64,000 bases of DNA from Pseudomonas sp. PDM18 (GCF_014852585.1 NZ_JACVBX010000006.1:248001-312000); one strand, 5' to 3'. Counted from the stretch's first letter, positions 34,190-43,396 are shown. The notes: generated from the letters alone by a model not told the origin. Numbers and translations: made by a program.

Positions 34190-35596
34190 TCAGACCCGCT
34201 CGATGCCCGGCAGGGTCCACTGCCCGGCTACCACCGACTGCTCCGGCCCGTAGATGCGCAGGATCAGGTTGAACGGCCCCTGCCGGGTCGACGGCAGCCA
34301 GTTCAGCTGATGGTTCTCACCGGGCGAGTCAGCCTGGATGTACAGCGTTACCCCGCCGTCAGCGTCGCGCACCAAGGGATCGCGGCTACTCAGGCAATAG
34401 CGCTGGATCGGGTTGTCGACCAGTTGGCGGTCGGGCAGATCGTAGAGCGTCAACGACCAGAATTCCCTGGCTGGCGGCAACTGCCCCGGAGCGAAATGCA
34501 GTCGATAGCGCTGCCCGCCCTGCAGCGGCTGCTGCGTGCTGTCCTGGCGGCTGCCCAGGTAGATCGCCTCCTCCACGCTGTTGCCATAGATGCCGCTGGC
34601 GGCCGCTACCGCGCGGCTCAGGTAGTCGTTGTGCATCACCGCGCGGGTACCGAACAGTCCAGCCGATGAGCGCAGCGTTGCGCCCTTGGCCTTCAATTCC
34701 TCGACACCCTGCTGGATACCGGCGGCCAATGCCTGGCGCTGGGCGGGGCTCAGCGCGACAGGGTTGAACGCCAGCCCCGCACCAATGCCTGCGCGAGCGA
34801 AACGCTGGCGCAATTCGACCTCGCTGGGGTCCACTGGGCAGAAAGCGAGGATCTGGTTCAGGTGCGGAATGAATCCCGCGCCAAGATCACGCGGCAGCTC
34901 CCAGGGCAGCCATTGCACCGCCGGTGCGACAGCTGGCGCCGAGCCACCGACAAAGCCATGCAGCGGCCTCAGACGGTATTGCTGCTGGAGTTCGCGTACC
35001 GCCGGAAGGTCGTCACTATTGTGCAGGCCGGTACGCCCCAGGATCATGGCGATCTGCGTCTCGCTGCGCAGCACCTGACGGATTCCGGGCGGTGTAGCGC
35101 CTTTCCAGTCTGGCCCGGCGATCAGGTAGTCGCCCGCTTCGCGGCCGGTGCTGAGGACCCCGACATAGCCGAAGTTGAAGGTGTACTGGTCCACCAACTG
35201 GTGCACGTAGTAACGATCTTCTGCCACGTCGGGCACGCTGAGCACCCAGGGTTCGGCGCGCAGGTCAAGCCAGGCCCAGGAGTAAGGCGTATCGTTGTTC
35301 GGCGTGACAATGTCGCGGTTCTTCGGCGTGAAGAGTTCGCTGTAGTGACGGAACACGCCGAAGCCGCCGACGTACTCGGGCGATGCCGGGTTCAGCGCTT
35401 GCTTCTGCATCGTCTGATAGTGCATCAGCATCGGGTAGGCGTAGATCCACGCCTGGCGAATGATGTCCTGGAACACGGCGGGGTCACTTTCCAGCTCGAC
35501 GGGAGCGGCCAGAAGCCAGCTCGGCACGCAGCCCAGGCCGAAGCCGAGCGCTCCGCTGGCACCGAGGAAACGGCGGCGGGTCAGAATCGGGTTCAT
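34190..35596 (-). CDS. DUF1254/DUF1214 protein with Tat-like signal
   Basis: A 468-residue exported protein. The N-terminus LTRRRFLGASGALGFGLG looks like a twin-arginine signal, implying export in folded form. The DUF1254 domain covers about 45-190 (QAWIYAYPMLMHYQTMQ, IVTPNNDTPYSWAWLDLRAE, GREAGDYLIAGPDWKG) and DUF1214 about 340-465 (YRLHFAPGQLPPAREFWSLT, NWLPSTRQGPFNLILRIYGP). Family function is unknown. It follows its paralogue with a 3-bp gap, so they are one transcription unit, likely with the DUF1302/DUF1329 genes 0.2 kb upstream. Confidence 0.88.
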   Translation of the reverse strand: MNPILTRRRFLGASGALGFGLGCVPSWLLAAPVELESDPAVFQDIIRQAWIYAYPMLMHYQTMQKQALNPASPEYVGGFGVFRHYSELFTPKNRDIVTPNNDTPYSWAWLDLRAEPWVLSVPDVAEDRYYVHQLVDQYTFNFGYVGVLSTGREAGDYLIAGPDWKGATPPGIRQVLRSETQIAMILGRTGLHNSDDLPAVRELQQQYRLRPLHGFVGGSAPAVAPAVQWLPWELPRDLGAGFIPHLNQILAFCPVDPSEVELRQRFARAGIGAGLAFNPVALSPAQRQALAAGIQQGVEELKAKGATLRSSAGLFGTRAVMHNDYLSRAVAAASGIYGNSVEEAIYLGSRQDSTQQPLQGGQRYRLHFAPGQLPPAREFWSLTLYDLPDRQLVDNPIQRYCLSSRDPLVRDADGGVTLYIQADSPGENHQLNWLPSTRQGPFNLILRIYGPEQSVVAGQWTLPGIERV

Positions 35597-35599
35597 GGC

Positions 35600-36943
35600 T
35601 TACTCCTGGCGGTTGACCGGCTGCAGGGCCGGCGCCTGGTAGTCGCCCTTGAGTGCCTTTTCCTGCGGCAGGTACATGCGCAGGATCAGGTTGAACGGAC
35701 CTTTTGGCGCCGGCAACCAGTTGTCGGTGCTGGCTGGCTGAGCATTCTGGATGCTCAGAGTCAGGCCGCCATCGGCATCCATCTTCAGTCCGCCTTCGCT
35801 GTTGAGCGTGTAGCGGTTGAGCGGGTTCGCCGAGAGCATCTGGGTCTTGCCGTCGTATAGCGTGACGGACCAGAACGCATCGACCGGAGGCAACTGCCCA
35901 GGGGCGAAGTGCAGCGTGTAGGCACGGCTGCCATCGAGTGCCTGGCCGGCAGCGTCGACGCTGGTGAGCGGGTAAATCGCCTCCGCCGGGTCGTTGGCGT
36001 AGATGTATTTCCAGGCGACCGCCGCCCGCGTCAGATCGTCATTGCCGTAGTGCCCGATGTTCGTAGGAGAGCTCTGCCAGCCATTGACCGGCGCGGCGAA
36101 GCTCTCGCTGGCGGTGCGAACCTTTTCGCGCCCGGCCTCAGCACCTTGCTGCACTGCCTGGGCGACATCTGCCGGCAGTTGTGTCGCGTCGAATGGCTTC
36201 CCGGTTCCAACGCCGATCTGTGCGAACTGTGCCAGGCGCTGTTGCTCGTCGGCGCTCCAGGCGTGCCAGGCGGACAGCCCGTTGAAGTCGATGAAAACGT
36301 TTTCCGCCGGGCCTTCCTTGGTCGGCAGGTGCTCGGGCACATCCATCTTGTGCGGCAGCAGCGTCGGTCGGGTGCTACGCAACTTGTAGCCGTCCATCAC
36401 GGCCTTGGCCGCGTCGAGATCGGCCTCGCCATCCACGGCCGTGCGGCCGAGCAGGAAGACGATGCGGCTGGGCGAACGGATCACCTTGCCACCGAAGCCT
36501 TCGGGTTGTCGGCCATCCCAATCGGGACCTGCGATCAGGAAGCTGCCGGCCTCCCGGCCGGTGGCGCGGGTGCCGATGTAGTCGAGGTTGTTGGTGCGCA
36601 TGTCGATCAGCTGGAAGCTGTAGTAACGCTGCGGCACCGCCGGCACATCGAGGATCACAGGGTGTTCGCGCAGGTCGAGCAGCGCGTAGGAATACAGCGT
36701 GTCATTGTTCGGCGAGACCACGGTTCGGTCTTCCGGGCCGAGCAACGTCGTGCGGTTGTACAGGTAGTTGACCGGCAGCTTGGCGGCGATGGCCTGCAGG
36801 ATCTTGCCGTGCTCGGCGGTGGCGAAGCTGAACAGGTAGGCCTGCTCGGCCAGGTCGCGGGCCTGCTGCGCGGTGGGCGCGGCAGCCCACGCATGGCCGG
36901 CGAACAGGGGCAGGATGGCGAGTACGGGCAGCCAATGACGCAT
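35600..36943 (-). CDS. DUF1254/DUF1214 protein with Sec signal
   Basis: A 447-residue paralogue of the next gene. It has a Sec signal MRHWLPVLAILPLFAGHAWAA. DUF1254 landmarks are QAYLFSFATAEHGKILQAI, VVSPNNDTLYSYALLDLREH and GREAGSFLIAGPDWDG; DUF1214 has YTLHFAPGQLPPVDAFWSVT and NWLPAPKGPFNLILRMYLP. The pair differ in export route (Sec versus Tat). No catalytic residues can be assigned. It lies 225 bp downstream of the DUF1329 copy 3, separated by a hairpin. Confidence 0.88.
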   Translation of the reverse strand: MRHWLPVLAILPLFAGHAWAAAPTAQQARDLAEQAYLFSFATAEHGKILQAIAAKLPVNYLYNRTTLLGPEDRTVVSPNNDTLYSYALLDLREHPVILDVPAVPQRYYSFQLIDMRTNNLDYIGTRATGREAGSFLIAGPDWDGRQPEGFGGKVIRSPSRIVFLLGRTAVDGEADLDAAKAVMDGYKLRSTRPTLLPHKMDVPEHLPTKEGPAENVFIDFNGLSAWHAWSADEQQRLAQFAQIGVGTGKPFDATQLPADVAQAVQQGAEAGREKVRTASESFAAPVNGWQSSPTNIGHYGNDDLTRAAVAWKYIYANDPAEAIYPLTSVDAAGQALDGSRAYTLHFAPGQLPPVDAFWSVTLYDGKTQMLSANPLNRYTLNSEGGLKMDADGGLTLSIQNAQPASTDNWLPAPKGPFNLILRMYLPQEKALKGDYQAPALQPVNRQE

Positions 36944-37131
36944 GGGGGTTCCTCATTCTTCTTGTTGGACCGCCCGGCCATGCGGCACCGACGGCGGGTG
37001 TCGGGCCAGAGTGCGGCATCCCCGGCAGGCGGCGGCCAGCACCAGCGGACAAAAAGCGATCATGGCGCCCCTTCGGTAGAGCGCTGCGGGAACAACGACG
37101 CCATCCCCAGATTGCCGGGATGGCGCAAGAA

Positions 37132-37153
37132 CCCCGGCCACGCCCGGCCGGGG
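37132..37153 (-). terminator. Hairpin after DUF1329 copy 3
   Basis: CCCCGGCC (37132-37139) and GGCCGGGG (37146-37153) form an eight-bp GC stem with a six-base loop, 15 bp after the DUF1329 stop at 37168. On the minus strand it is followed by TTCTTGCG, a poor U-tract, so partial termination before the DUF1254 genes is likely. Confidence 0.5.
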
Positions 37154-37167
37154 AAAGGAACACAACG

Positions 37168-38505
37168 TTACTTCGCCCAGCGGCGCAGATCGGACGGAGT
37201 GTAGTCGCTCATCTTCGCGTGCTGGCCGGTCTTCAGGCCGCTGTTCTCCTCGTTCATCAGGCCGTTGACGAAGTAGCGTCCGCTGATCAGGTCATAGGCG
37301 GCAGCCAGGGCCTCGAAGGTGAACTGTTTGTCGTAGTACGGCATGGCGTGGGACTGATAGTTGCGCCACAGCTCGCCACGGCTGTCGTAGAGCTCGCCGA
37401 GGAGGATGTTCCAGCTGTCTTCGTCGAGGTAGTAGCGGCGCTTGCTGTAGACGTGGCGCGCCCCCGGCTTGAGGGTCGCCTCGACAACCCAGACGCGGTG
37501 CTTCTCGAAGCGCGCGAGGTCGGGGTTCAGATGGCCGGTCTTGAGGATGTCCGCGTATTTCACCGAGCGGTCGTATAGGCGGAAGCTGTTGTAAGGCACG
37601 AACAGTTCCTGCTTGCCCAGCAGCTTCCAGTCGTAGCGATCAGGCGCGCCGTTGAAGCCGTCGAGGCTGTCGGCGGTAACCATTCCATCGCTGTAGCGCG
37701 CGCTGTTGTCGTAAGCGATAAGCGGGGCGCGACGAACCCGGCGCTGACCGGGGATGTACTGCCAGGCGGCGCGTGGTTCGGCGAGCTGGTCCATCGGTTC
37801 GTGGGTCAGCACCGCTTCGCCGGAGAGTCGCGCCGGCTCCAGCACGCGGGTCTTGAACAGGTACAGCAGGTTGGCGCCCTGCGGCAGGTCGTCCACGGTC
37901 TCGGCATAGTTCATGTCGGTCTGCGAGCGGACCAGGCTGTAGACGCCGTTCTCCTTGACGTTGGCCGAGCTGAAGGTGCGCTCGATGCTGCCGCCGCGGT
38001 AGCGGGTGATGTGGTTCCAGATCGCCTCGACACCCTCCTTGGGCAGCGGGAAGGGTACGCCGCGCTGGTAGTTCAGCACGCCGTTGCCGCCGTCGGCGAG
38101 CTTGGCATTGGCAGCATTGTCTCGCGTCGCGGCGTTGATCTCGTCGGGCAGCCGCGCGCTGCGGTGGCTGGGGTAGACGTTGATCTTGTAGGTGTTGGGA
38201 TAGCGCTTGAGCATCGCCTGTTCGCCAGGGCTGAGCCACTGGCTGTACTGCCCGGCGTTGGCCGGGGTGATGGTGAACAGCGGCTGCTCGGCGGCGTAGG
38301 GGTTGGCATAGCCGCCCTTGGCGTCGACCTGCCCGGCGTCGGGTTTCAGGCCGCCATCCCAGGCGGGAATGCTGCCGTCGGCGTTGGCTGCCTTCTCGGC
38401 GCCGACCGGGGTCAGGCTGTTGCCGAGGTCGGCGGAAGTGGCGGCATGGGCGCAGAACGCCAGGCCCATGGCCAGCGCCAGGGCGGAAATTTTCGAAAGG
38501 TGCAT
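37168..38505 (-). CDS. DUF1329 periplasmic protein, copy 3
   Basis: A 445-residue secreted protein with signal MHLSKISALALAMGLAFCAH. The long open frame upstream belongs to a shadow of the DUF1302 gene; the ATG at 38505 has AGGA upstream. Shared landmarks are SLTPVGAEKAANADGSIPAW, YPSHRSARL, GVEAIWNHITRYRG, RRVRRAPLIAYD, APDRYDWKLLGKQELFVPYN, HRVWVVEATLKPGARHVYSK and a variant C-terminus LRRWAK. It lies 11 bp behind its DUF1302 partner. Confidence 0.9.
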   Translation of the reverse strand: MHLSKISALALAMGLAFCAHAATSADLGNSLTPVGAEKAANADGSIPAWDGGLKPDAGQVDAKGGYANPYAAEQPLFTITPANAGQYSQWLSPGEQAMLKRYPNTYKINVYPSHRSARLPDEINAATRDNAANAKLADGGNGVLNYQRGVPFPLPKEGVEAIWNHITRYRGGSIERTFSSANVKENGVYSLVRSQTDMNYAETVDDLPQGANLLYLFKTRVLEPARLSGEAVLTHEPMDQLAEPRAAWQYIPGQRRVRRAPLIAYDNSARYSDGMVTADSLDGFNGAPDRYDWKLLGKQELFVPYNSFRLYDRSVKYADILKTGHLNPDLARFEKHRVWVVEATLKPGARHVYSKRRYYLDEDSWNILLGELYDSRGELWRNYQSHAMPYYDKQFTFEALAAAYDLISGRYFVNGLMNEENSGLKTGQHAKMSDYTPSDLRRWAK

Positions 38506-38516
38506 GGGGCAGTTCC

Positions 38517-40346
38517 TCAGAAGTCGACCTTGGCGCTGACGCTGTAGAAGTCGCGGTCGTCGAGCGTGCTGTACTTGTTGGAGCCGAAGAAGCTGTTGTA
38601 GCCGAACTCCAGGCTGTAATCGTTCAGGTAGTTGAAGGCCAGCGACAGGCCGGCGGCCATCTGCCCTTCCTGGAACGGGCCGCCCGGATCGTAGGAGTAG
38701 CCCTCGACGTCGTGGCGGAAGTTCAGGCTGGGCAGCATGTTCACCCCCGGCAGCACGTCGCTGTATTCCAGGCCGGCGCGCAGGCGGTAACCCCACGACC
38801 AGGGCGTGGTGAAGCCGTCGTCGGTGCAGTAGCGGTTGGTCACGCCACTGGCCGCGGTGTTGCACTTGCTGCCATTGAGCGGCGCGCTGCGGCCGAAGGC
38901 GGAGTTGCGCCCCAGGCGTTCGTCGCCGACATCGCCCACATGCACCACGCCGGCTTCGCCGAGCAGGGTCAGGCGGGTGGCGCCGAGCACGTTGTCGACG
39001 ATCTGGGTGGCCGAGGCGGTCATCTGCCACACCGGCTTGCGCTCCCAGCCGTCCAGGGTCTGGCCGGTGGTGGAGGCGTTGGCCGGCACGTCAGTGATCG
39101 ACGAGCTGCCGCCGGGGCCGGTGATCATTGCCACGTTCATGTCCGGGCCGTTGAGCGCCACCGGCATGTTCGGCCGGTAGCTCAGCTCCGCCGCCAGCGA
39201 GGTGCCCCAACCGGGCAGAGCGCCGTTGATGCTCAGGCCGTAGAGATGGATGTCCTCCGGGAAGGCAGCGGCGTAGACCGGTCCCTGAACGTGGCCGATG
39301 GGAAAGCTGCCCGGTTTGCTGACGTCGCGCGCGGTGAGCTGCAGGTACGGCAGGCGCGCGTGATAGTTGACGTAGTAGAAGGCCGCCTCGGCATCGTTCA
39401 GCGAACTGATCAGGGTGCGCAGGGCAACGCCCCACTGGCCCTGGTCGGACGGGTCCTGGTCGTCGCCGTGGGAGGCGTACAGGCCGCTGGCCTGCATCTG
39501 TGTATCGGTCAGCGTCTGGCTCAGGTACAGCGGGCCGCAACCGGGCTGGATGGCGTCGCTGGTAGCGAAGAAGGTGCCGCAGCCGTCGAGCACGCTGGGC
39601 CGCCAGTTGTACTGGTAGAAGCCTTCCAGGTTGACCTTGTCGGTCAGACCGAGGTTGAACGAGAGCATCTCCACCGGCAGCTGGCCTTCCTTGATGTCCA
39701 CGCCGGGCTTGTTGAAGGCGCTGTAGTCCAGCGGGTTGATCACGTTGATGCCGTTCTGGATCAGGATCGACTCGCCCCAGGACAGCACCTGCTTGCCGAG
39801 CTTGAGGTTCAGCGGGTGCTCGTCGACGTCGAAGTCCTTCCACACGTAGGCGTCGAGGGCGTCGAAGCCGTGGTAGCGCGCCAGGGTCGGCCAGCCGCTG
39901 TCGTCGAAGTCCTTGAAGCGGCCGTCGCCAGTCTCGTAGGCGTGGTCGTACCAGTACTTGAAGCGCACGAAGGCGCCCTGCCCGTCGCCCTCCAGGCTGA
40001 AGTCGGTAAGGCCCTTGAACATCTGCGAGATGGGGTCGCCCTTCTTGAAGTTCAGGCGGTTGTCGTCGGCGCTCACGCTGGTGCCGTCGGCATTGGTGAT
40101 GTGCTGGGCCTGGATGGCGTTGGCGTGGGTCATCAGGTGGCGATCGGGGTCCTGCGCCGACCAGCTCGCCCCCAGGCTCAGGGTGGTCTTGGTGGACAGG
40201 TTCCAGTCATCGTTCAGCTCGAAGGTGGTGGCCTGTGCGCCAAAGGCGCTACTGACCGCCAGGGCAAGCAGTAGAGGTCTGGCAATGCAGTGCTGGCGCT
40301 GCCCCACAAATGCGAGGGGGACAGGGGCCGGATGGATTCTTGTCAT
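38517..40346 (-). CDS. DUF1302 outer-membrane protein, copy 3
   Basis: A 609-residue barrel-like protein. ATG 40346 has GGAG and a long N-terminal export region ending near SSAFGAQA; the mature start is TTFELNDDWNLSTKTTLSLG, more diverged from copies 1 and 2 (no GEIEG motif). Shared motifs are SWGESILIQNGINVINPLDY, AAFPEDIHLYGLSING and ELSYRPNMPVALNGPD; it ends AKVDF. An AraC regulator gene lies 84 bp upstream on the same strand. Confidence 0.88.
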   Translation of the reverse strand: MTRIHPAPVPLAFVGQRQHCIARPLLLALAVSSAFGAQATTFELNDDWNLSTKTTLSLGASWSAQDPDRHLMTHANAIQAQHITNADGTSVSADDNRLNFKKGDPISQMFKGLTDFSLEGDGQGAFVRFKYWYDHAYETGDGRFKDFDDSGWPTLARYHGFDALDAYVWKDFDVDEHPLNLKLGKQVLSWGESILIQNGINVINPLDYSAFNKPGVDIKEGQLPVEMLSFNLGLTDKVNLEGFYQYNWRPSVLDGCGTFFATSDAIQPGCGPLYLSQTLTDTQMQASGLYASHGDDQDPSDQGQWGVALRTLISSLNDAEAAFYYVNYHARLPYLQLTARDVSKPGSFPIGHVQGPVYAAAFPEDIHLYGLSINGALPGWGTSLAAELSYRPNMPVALNGPDMNVAMITGPGGSSSITDVPANASTTGQTLDGWERKPVWQMTASATQIVDNVLGATRLTLLGEAGVVHVGDVGDERLGRNSAFGRSAPLNGSKCNTAASGVTNRYCTDDGFTTPWSWGYRLRAGLEYSDVLPGVNMLPSLNFRHDVEGYSYDPGGPFQEGQMAAGLSLAFNYLNDYSLEFGYNSFFGSNKYSTLDDRDFYSVSAKVDF

Positions 40347-40430
40347 TATGGGCTCCGGATGGGTGGTACCGCCGGCCAACCATGAGGGGCGCGGGCGCGG
40401 CAACCACAAGCCGGGGCCGACAAATTCCGA

Positions 40431-41276
40431 TCATGCCGGGCACTGGCCGAGACGGAACTGCTTGGGCGTGACACCGAAGCGCTTGCGGAAGGCGCGGATG
40501 AAGTTGCCGCTCTGCCGGTAGCCGATGCGCTCGGCGATCCGCTCGATGGGCTGGTCGGATGAGCGCAGCCAGATACGCGCCAGGCTCAGGCCGTCGCCCT
40601 CCCCGGATTCCCTCGCATTGCCCCATTGGCGACGCAGGCTCTGGTAGAGGAATTCGTTGGCGCCCGTCAGCGGAGTCGCCAGCAGCTCCGTGGGTAGAAG
40701 CAGGAATGGCGAAGGCGCCACTCGGCAGGGCACGCCCCATTCGCCGAGCGTCGAGGCGCAGCGCTGTTGCGCTGCGATGCCAGCTTCCCGGCACGCCTGC
40801 GCCGCCGGTAGTCCGACACGGCGGGCAATGTTGCGGATCAGGGTCAGCACGGCGGCATCCAGACCGAAGTGGTGCAGGTCGTCGCGCACCAGCTCCAAGA
40901 CCAGGCGGGTGACCTCGCCCTCCTCTTCCAGGCGCGCCTGCACGCAGTTGGTCACCGTCGGCAGGTACTGGCAGAAGGCGGCGAGGCTGGTGCCCAGGTC
41001 CGGGGCTGAATCCAGCAGGATGTTCAGCCCCTGCAGGCAATGGGTGGCCATGCTGTTGAGCAGTTCGCAACCGAACTGCGGATTGCCGCTGGCGCGCTCG
41101 CACTCGATCCACAGGCGCTCCACCTGATCTGCCGGGATGCGTGCGCGATGATCCGCCAACTGCGCCTCGGCGATCCCTGCCCGAAGGCGCAGCTCTGCCG
41201 CGCACAATCCCAGGCGGGCGGCATGCAGGAGGATAGTGCTGGCGAAGGCGCTGGAGGCGAACAGCAAAGGCGACAT
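40431..41276 (-). CDS. AraC-family transcriptional regulator (upstream of DUF1302 copy 3)
   Basis: A 281-residue AraC regulator. The N-terminal part resembles the Arabinose_bd type ligand domain of OruR/ArgR-like Pseudomonas regulators. The C-terminal DNA-binding domain shows LSLARIWLRSSDQPIERIAE and the second helix-turn-helix IGYRQSGNFIRAFRKRFGVTP. It is co-directional with and just upstream of the third DUF1302/DUF1329 pair and divergent from a LysR gene with a 96-bp gap. Local control of the pair is likely; the ligand is unknown. Confidence 0.88.
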   Translation of the reverse strand: MSPLLFASSAFASTILLHAARLGLCAAELRLRAGIAEAQLADHRARIPADQVERLWIECERASGNPQFGCELLNSMATHCLQGLNILLDSAPDLGTSLAAFCQYLPTVTNCVQARLEEEGEVTRLVLELVRDDLHHFGLDAAVLTLIRNIARRVGLPAAQACREAGIAAQQRCASTLGEWGVPCRVAPSPFLLLPTELLATPLTGANEFLYQSLRRQWGNARESGEGDGLSLARIWLRSSDQPIERIAERIGYRQSGNFIRAFRKRFGVTPKQFRLGQCPA

Positions 41277-41354
41277 GAGGCGGCTCCGGTACGGCAGGCG
41301 CTTTACTAGACCAGCTGAGTCTGCTATCCATCAAATTCATTCGACTCAACGCTT

Positions 41355-41373
41355 TTATGCGCAGGATGCATAA
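41355..41373 (+). promoter_or_regulatory. LysR-type operator palindrome over the LysR start
   Basis: TTATGC (41355-41360), seven-base spacer, GCATAA (41368-41373): a perfect palindrome containing the LysR T-N11-A pattern. Its last base is the A of the ATG and it covers the AGGA ribosome site, so a bound regulator would repress its own synthesis and could act on the divergent AraC gene. Confidence 0.6.
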
Positions 41374-42311
41374 TGGAACTCAGACAGCTCCGCCACCTGT
41401 CCGCCCTCGCCGATTTCCAGAACTACCAGCGCGCCGCCGACGCCATCGGCCTCAGCCAGTCGGCGCTAAGTCGCAGCATCCAATCCCTTGAGCGCGACCT
41501 GGACTGCTTGCTGGTGGACCGCCAGAGCCGCGACTTCCGCCTGACCGGCCAGGGCGAGCTGGTGCTACAGCACGCGCGGCGCCTGCTCGCCGGCACCCGT
41601 TCGCTACGCAACGAACTGCAGCAGTACAACGGCCTCGACGCCGGCGAGCTGCGCTTCGGCTGCGGCCCTTATCCGGCGCAACTGCTCGTGCCCGAGGCGA
41701 TGGCCGACTTCATCCGCGCACACCCCGCAATCAATGTCGGCTTTCTGATGGGCGACTGGGAACAGATGGCGCAGTTGCTCAGGGAGGAACAGGTCGAATT
41801 CTTTGTCGGCGATGCCCGCGAGTTCGCCGACGATCCTGCGTATCAAGTGCGCTGGATGGAGTTCCGCCCCGGCCGCTTCTTCTGCCGCTCCGGCCATCCG
41901 CTGGCAGACGAGGCAAAATTGAAGCTGGCCGACCTGCTCGACTACCCGCGCGTCGGCACTCGAATTCCGCCGCCGCTGCGCAAGGTGCTGGCCGAGGTGA
42001 TCGGCGAGCGCGACTTCCACATGAACATCGAGTGCGCGCAGTTCGCGGCGATCCTACACATCGTCGCACGCTCCGACGCGGTCGGCCTGGCGGCGGTGGA
42101 GGCGCTGCACGACCCAGTGCAGCGTGGCGAGGTGGCTCTGCTGAAGATCACCGACATTCCGCAGGACCGCCCCGAACTGCGCCTGCACTACGGCATCGTC
42201 AGCCGCGCCGGCTTCAGTCTTTCACCGGCTGCGCAGGCGATGGTCGAGGCAATCTTCGCGGCGGACGAGCGCCTGCCGCGCGGGCTTGTCGTTACCAAGC
42301 GCAATGCGTAA
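41373..42311 (+). CDS. LysR family transcriptional regulator
   Basis: A 312-residue LysR regulator, MELRQLRHLSALADFQNYQR start. DNA-binding helix AIGLSQSALSRSIQSLERDL, followed by a substrate-binding-like domain with GELRFGCGPYPAQLLVPEAM. The ribosome site AGGA is seven bases upstream. It is divergent from the AraC/DUF1302/DUF1329 unit and 44 bp upstream of a second AraC gene, with which it is probably co-transcribed. Confidence 0.9.
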   Translation: MELRQLRHLSALADFQNYQRAADAIGLSQSALSRSIQSLERDLDCLLVDRQSRDFRLTGQGELVLQHARRLLAGTRSLRNELQQYNGLDAGELRFGCGPYPAQLLVPEAMADFIRAHPAINVGFLMGDWEQMAQLLREEQVEFFVGDAREFADDPAYQVRWMEFRPGRFFCRSGHPLADEAKLKLADLLDYPRVGTRIPPPLRKVLAEVIGERDFHMNIECAQFAAILHIVARSDAVGLAAVEALHDPVQRGEVALLKITDIPQDRPELRLHYGIVSRAGFSLSPAAQAMVEAIFAADERLPRGLVVTKRNA

Positions 42312-42355
42312 GGTCGTCCGCCCGTCCCCACCGGTTCGTCGAGTCATCTCACGCC

Positions 42356-43396
42356 ATGAGCCCAGATTCCGCCCATTCCTCCAACGCCTTCTACGCGCCG
42401 ACGCTACTGCCGGCCGTGGAGGAGTTGCTCGCACGCGGTGTTTCCGCCGTGGAGTTGGAGGCCTGCATGCGCCGCACGCTGCTGGAGCTGCGCACGCCGC
42501 TGGTGCGCGTGCCACTGTTCCTCTCCCGACGCTTCTGGGACCTGGCCGAGCGAGCCAGCGGCGATGTTGCCATCGGCCTGCTGGCGGGCAAGCGCTTCGT
42601 GTCGACCCTGACCAACGGGCTGACCTACCTGTTCGATGTGGCACCAACCCTGGAAGCGGCCTGCACCTACTTCGCCCGTTACTTCCCCTACTTCAACGGA
42701 TCGCTGCACATCGAACTGCGCACGGAGGGTGACCACATCGCCCTGGTGCTCTCCGAGTGCGGCGCGCTGCTGTCCGGCCGGCAGAGCCGCGACTACACCC
42801 TGGTCGGCATCTGCAGCTTGCTGCGGCGCAAGCTGCTGGCCAGCGGCCTCGCCCAGGACCCGCTGCTCAGCATCCAGTTGCCCGGCCACGCACCAGCAAA
42901 CGCAGAGCTCTATGAGCAGACACTGCGCGCGCCCCTGCATTGGCGCAGCGATGCCTCGGAGATTGTGCTGCAACTGCAGCCCGCGCTATTCCGCCACCCG
43001 CTGTCTCCTTGGAACTCCGAACTGGAGGCCACCCTGGTCGGCATCGTCGAGCAGGCGCGCGGGCAGACCCAGAGAACCCTGCTGGACGAAGCCGCCGATC
43101 ATATCGCCAGCACCCTGACAGAGGGTGCGAGTTTCCAGTCCTTCTGCAGGACGCGCCACCTGACTGAGCGCACCGCCGCACGACGACTGCTCAGCCACGG
43201 CTGGCGCTACAGCGAGCTGCTTGATGAGCAGCGCCGCTACAGGGCGCTGGATCTGCTGGATGATGCGACGCTGTCACTCGCGCAGATCACCGACCTGCTC
43301 GGCTACAGTGACCTGCAGAGCTTCTCCCGGGCCTTCGGCCGCTGGTACGACAGCAGCCCGGGAGCCTGGCGCGAGGCGCGCTTGCGCGAAGGATGA
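42356..43396 (+). CDS. AraC-family transcriptional regulator (OruR-like)
   Basis: A 346-residue AraC regulator starting MSPDSAHSSNAFYAPTLLPA. An Arabinose_bd-like N-terminal domain covers about 20-200. The C-terminal DNA-binding domain has TAARRLLSHGWRYSELLDEQ and LSLAQITDLLGYSDLQSFSR. The open frame extends upstream through the end of the LysR gene, but those residues are a shadow; the ATG at 42356 gives the normal family length. Target genes unknown; the closest candidate is the DUF1302/DUF1329 unit. Confidence 0.87.
   Translation: MSPDSAHSSNAFYAPTLLPAVEELLARGVSAVELEACMRRTLLELRTPLVRVPLFLSRRFWDLAERASGDVAIGLLAGKRFVSTLTNGLTYLFDVAPTLEAACTYFARYFPYFNGSLHIELRTEGDHIALVLSECGALLSGRQSRDYTLVGICSLLRRKLLASGLAQDPLLSIQLPGHAPANAELYEQTLRAPLHWRSDASEIVLQLQPALFRHPLSPWNSELEATLVGIVEQARGQTQRTLLDEAADHIASTLTEGASFQSFCRTRHLTERTAARRLLSHGWRYSELLDEQRRYRALDLLDDATLSLAQITDLLGYSDLQSFSRAFGRWYDSSPGAWREARLREG

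Noticed and set aside
38506..39030. Long N-terminal extension of DUF1329 copy 3
   Set aside because: It is an Arg/Gln-rich shadow of the DUF1302 gene in another frame; a signal peptide starts at the ATG at 38505.
42032..42355. Fusion of the second AraC gene with upstream sequence
   Set aside because: The extra residues are a frame shadow of the LysR gene; ATG 42356 gives the usual AraC length.
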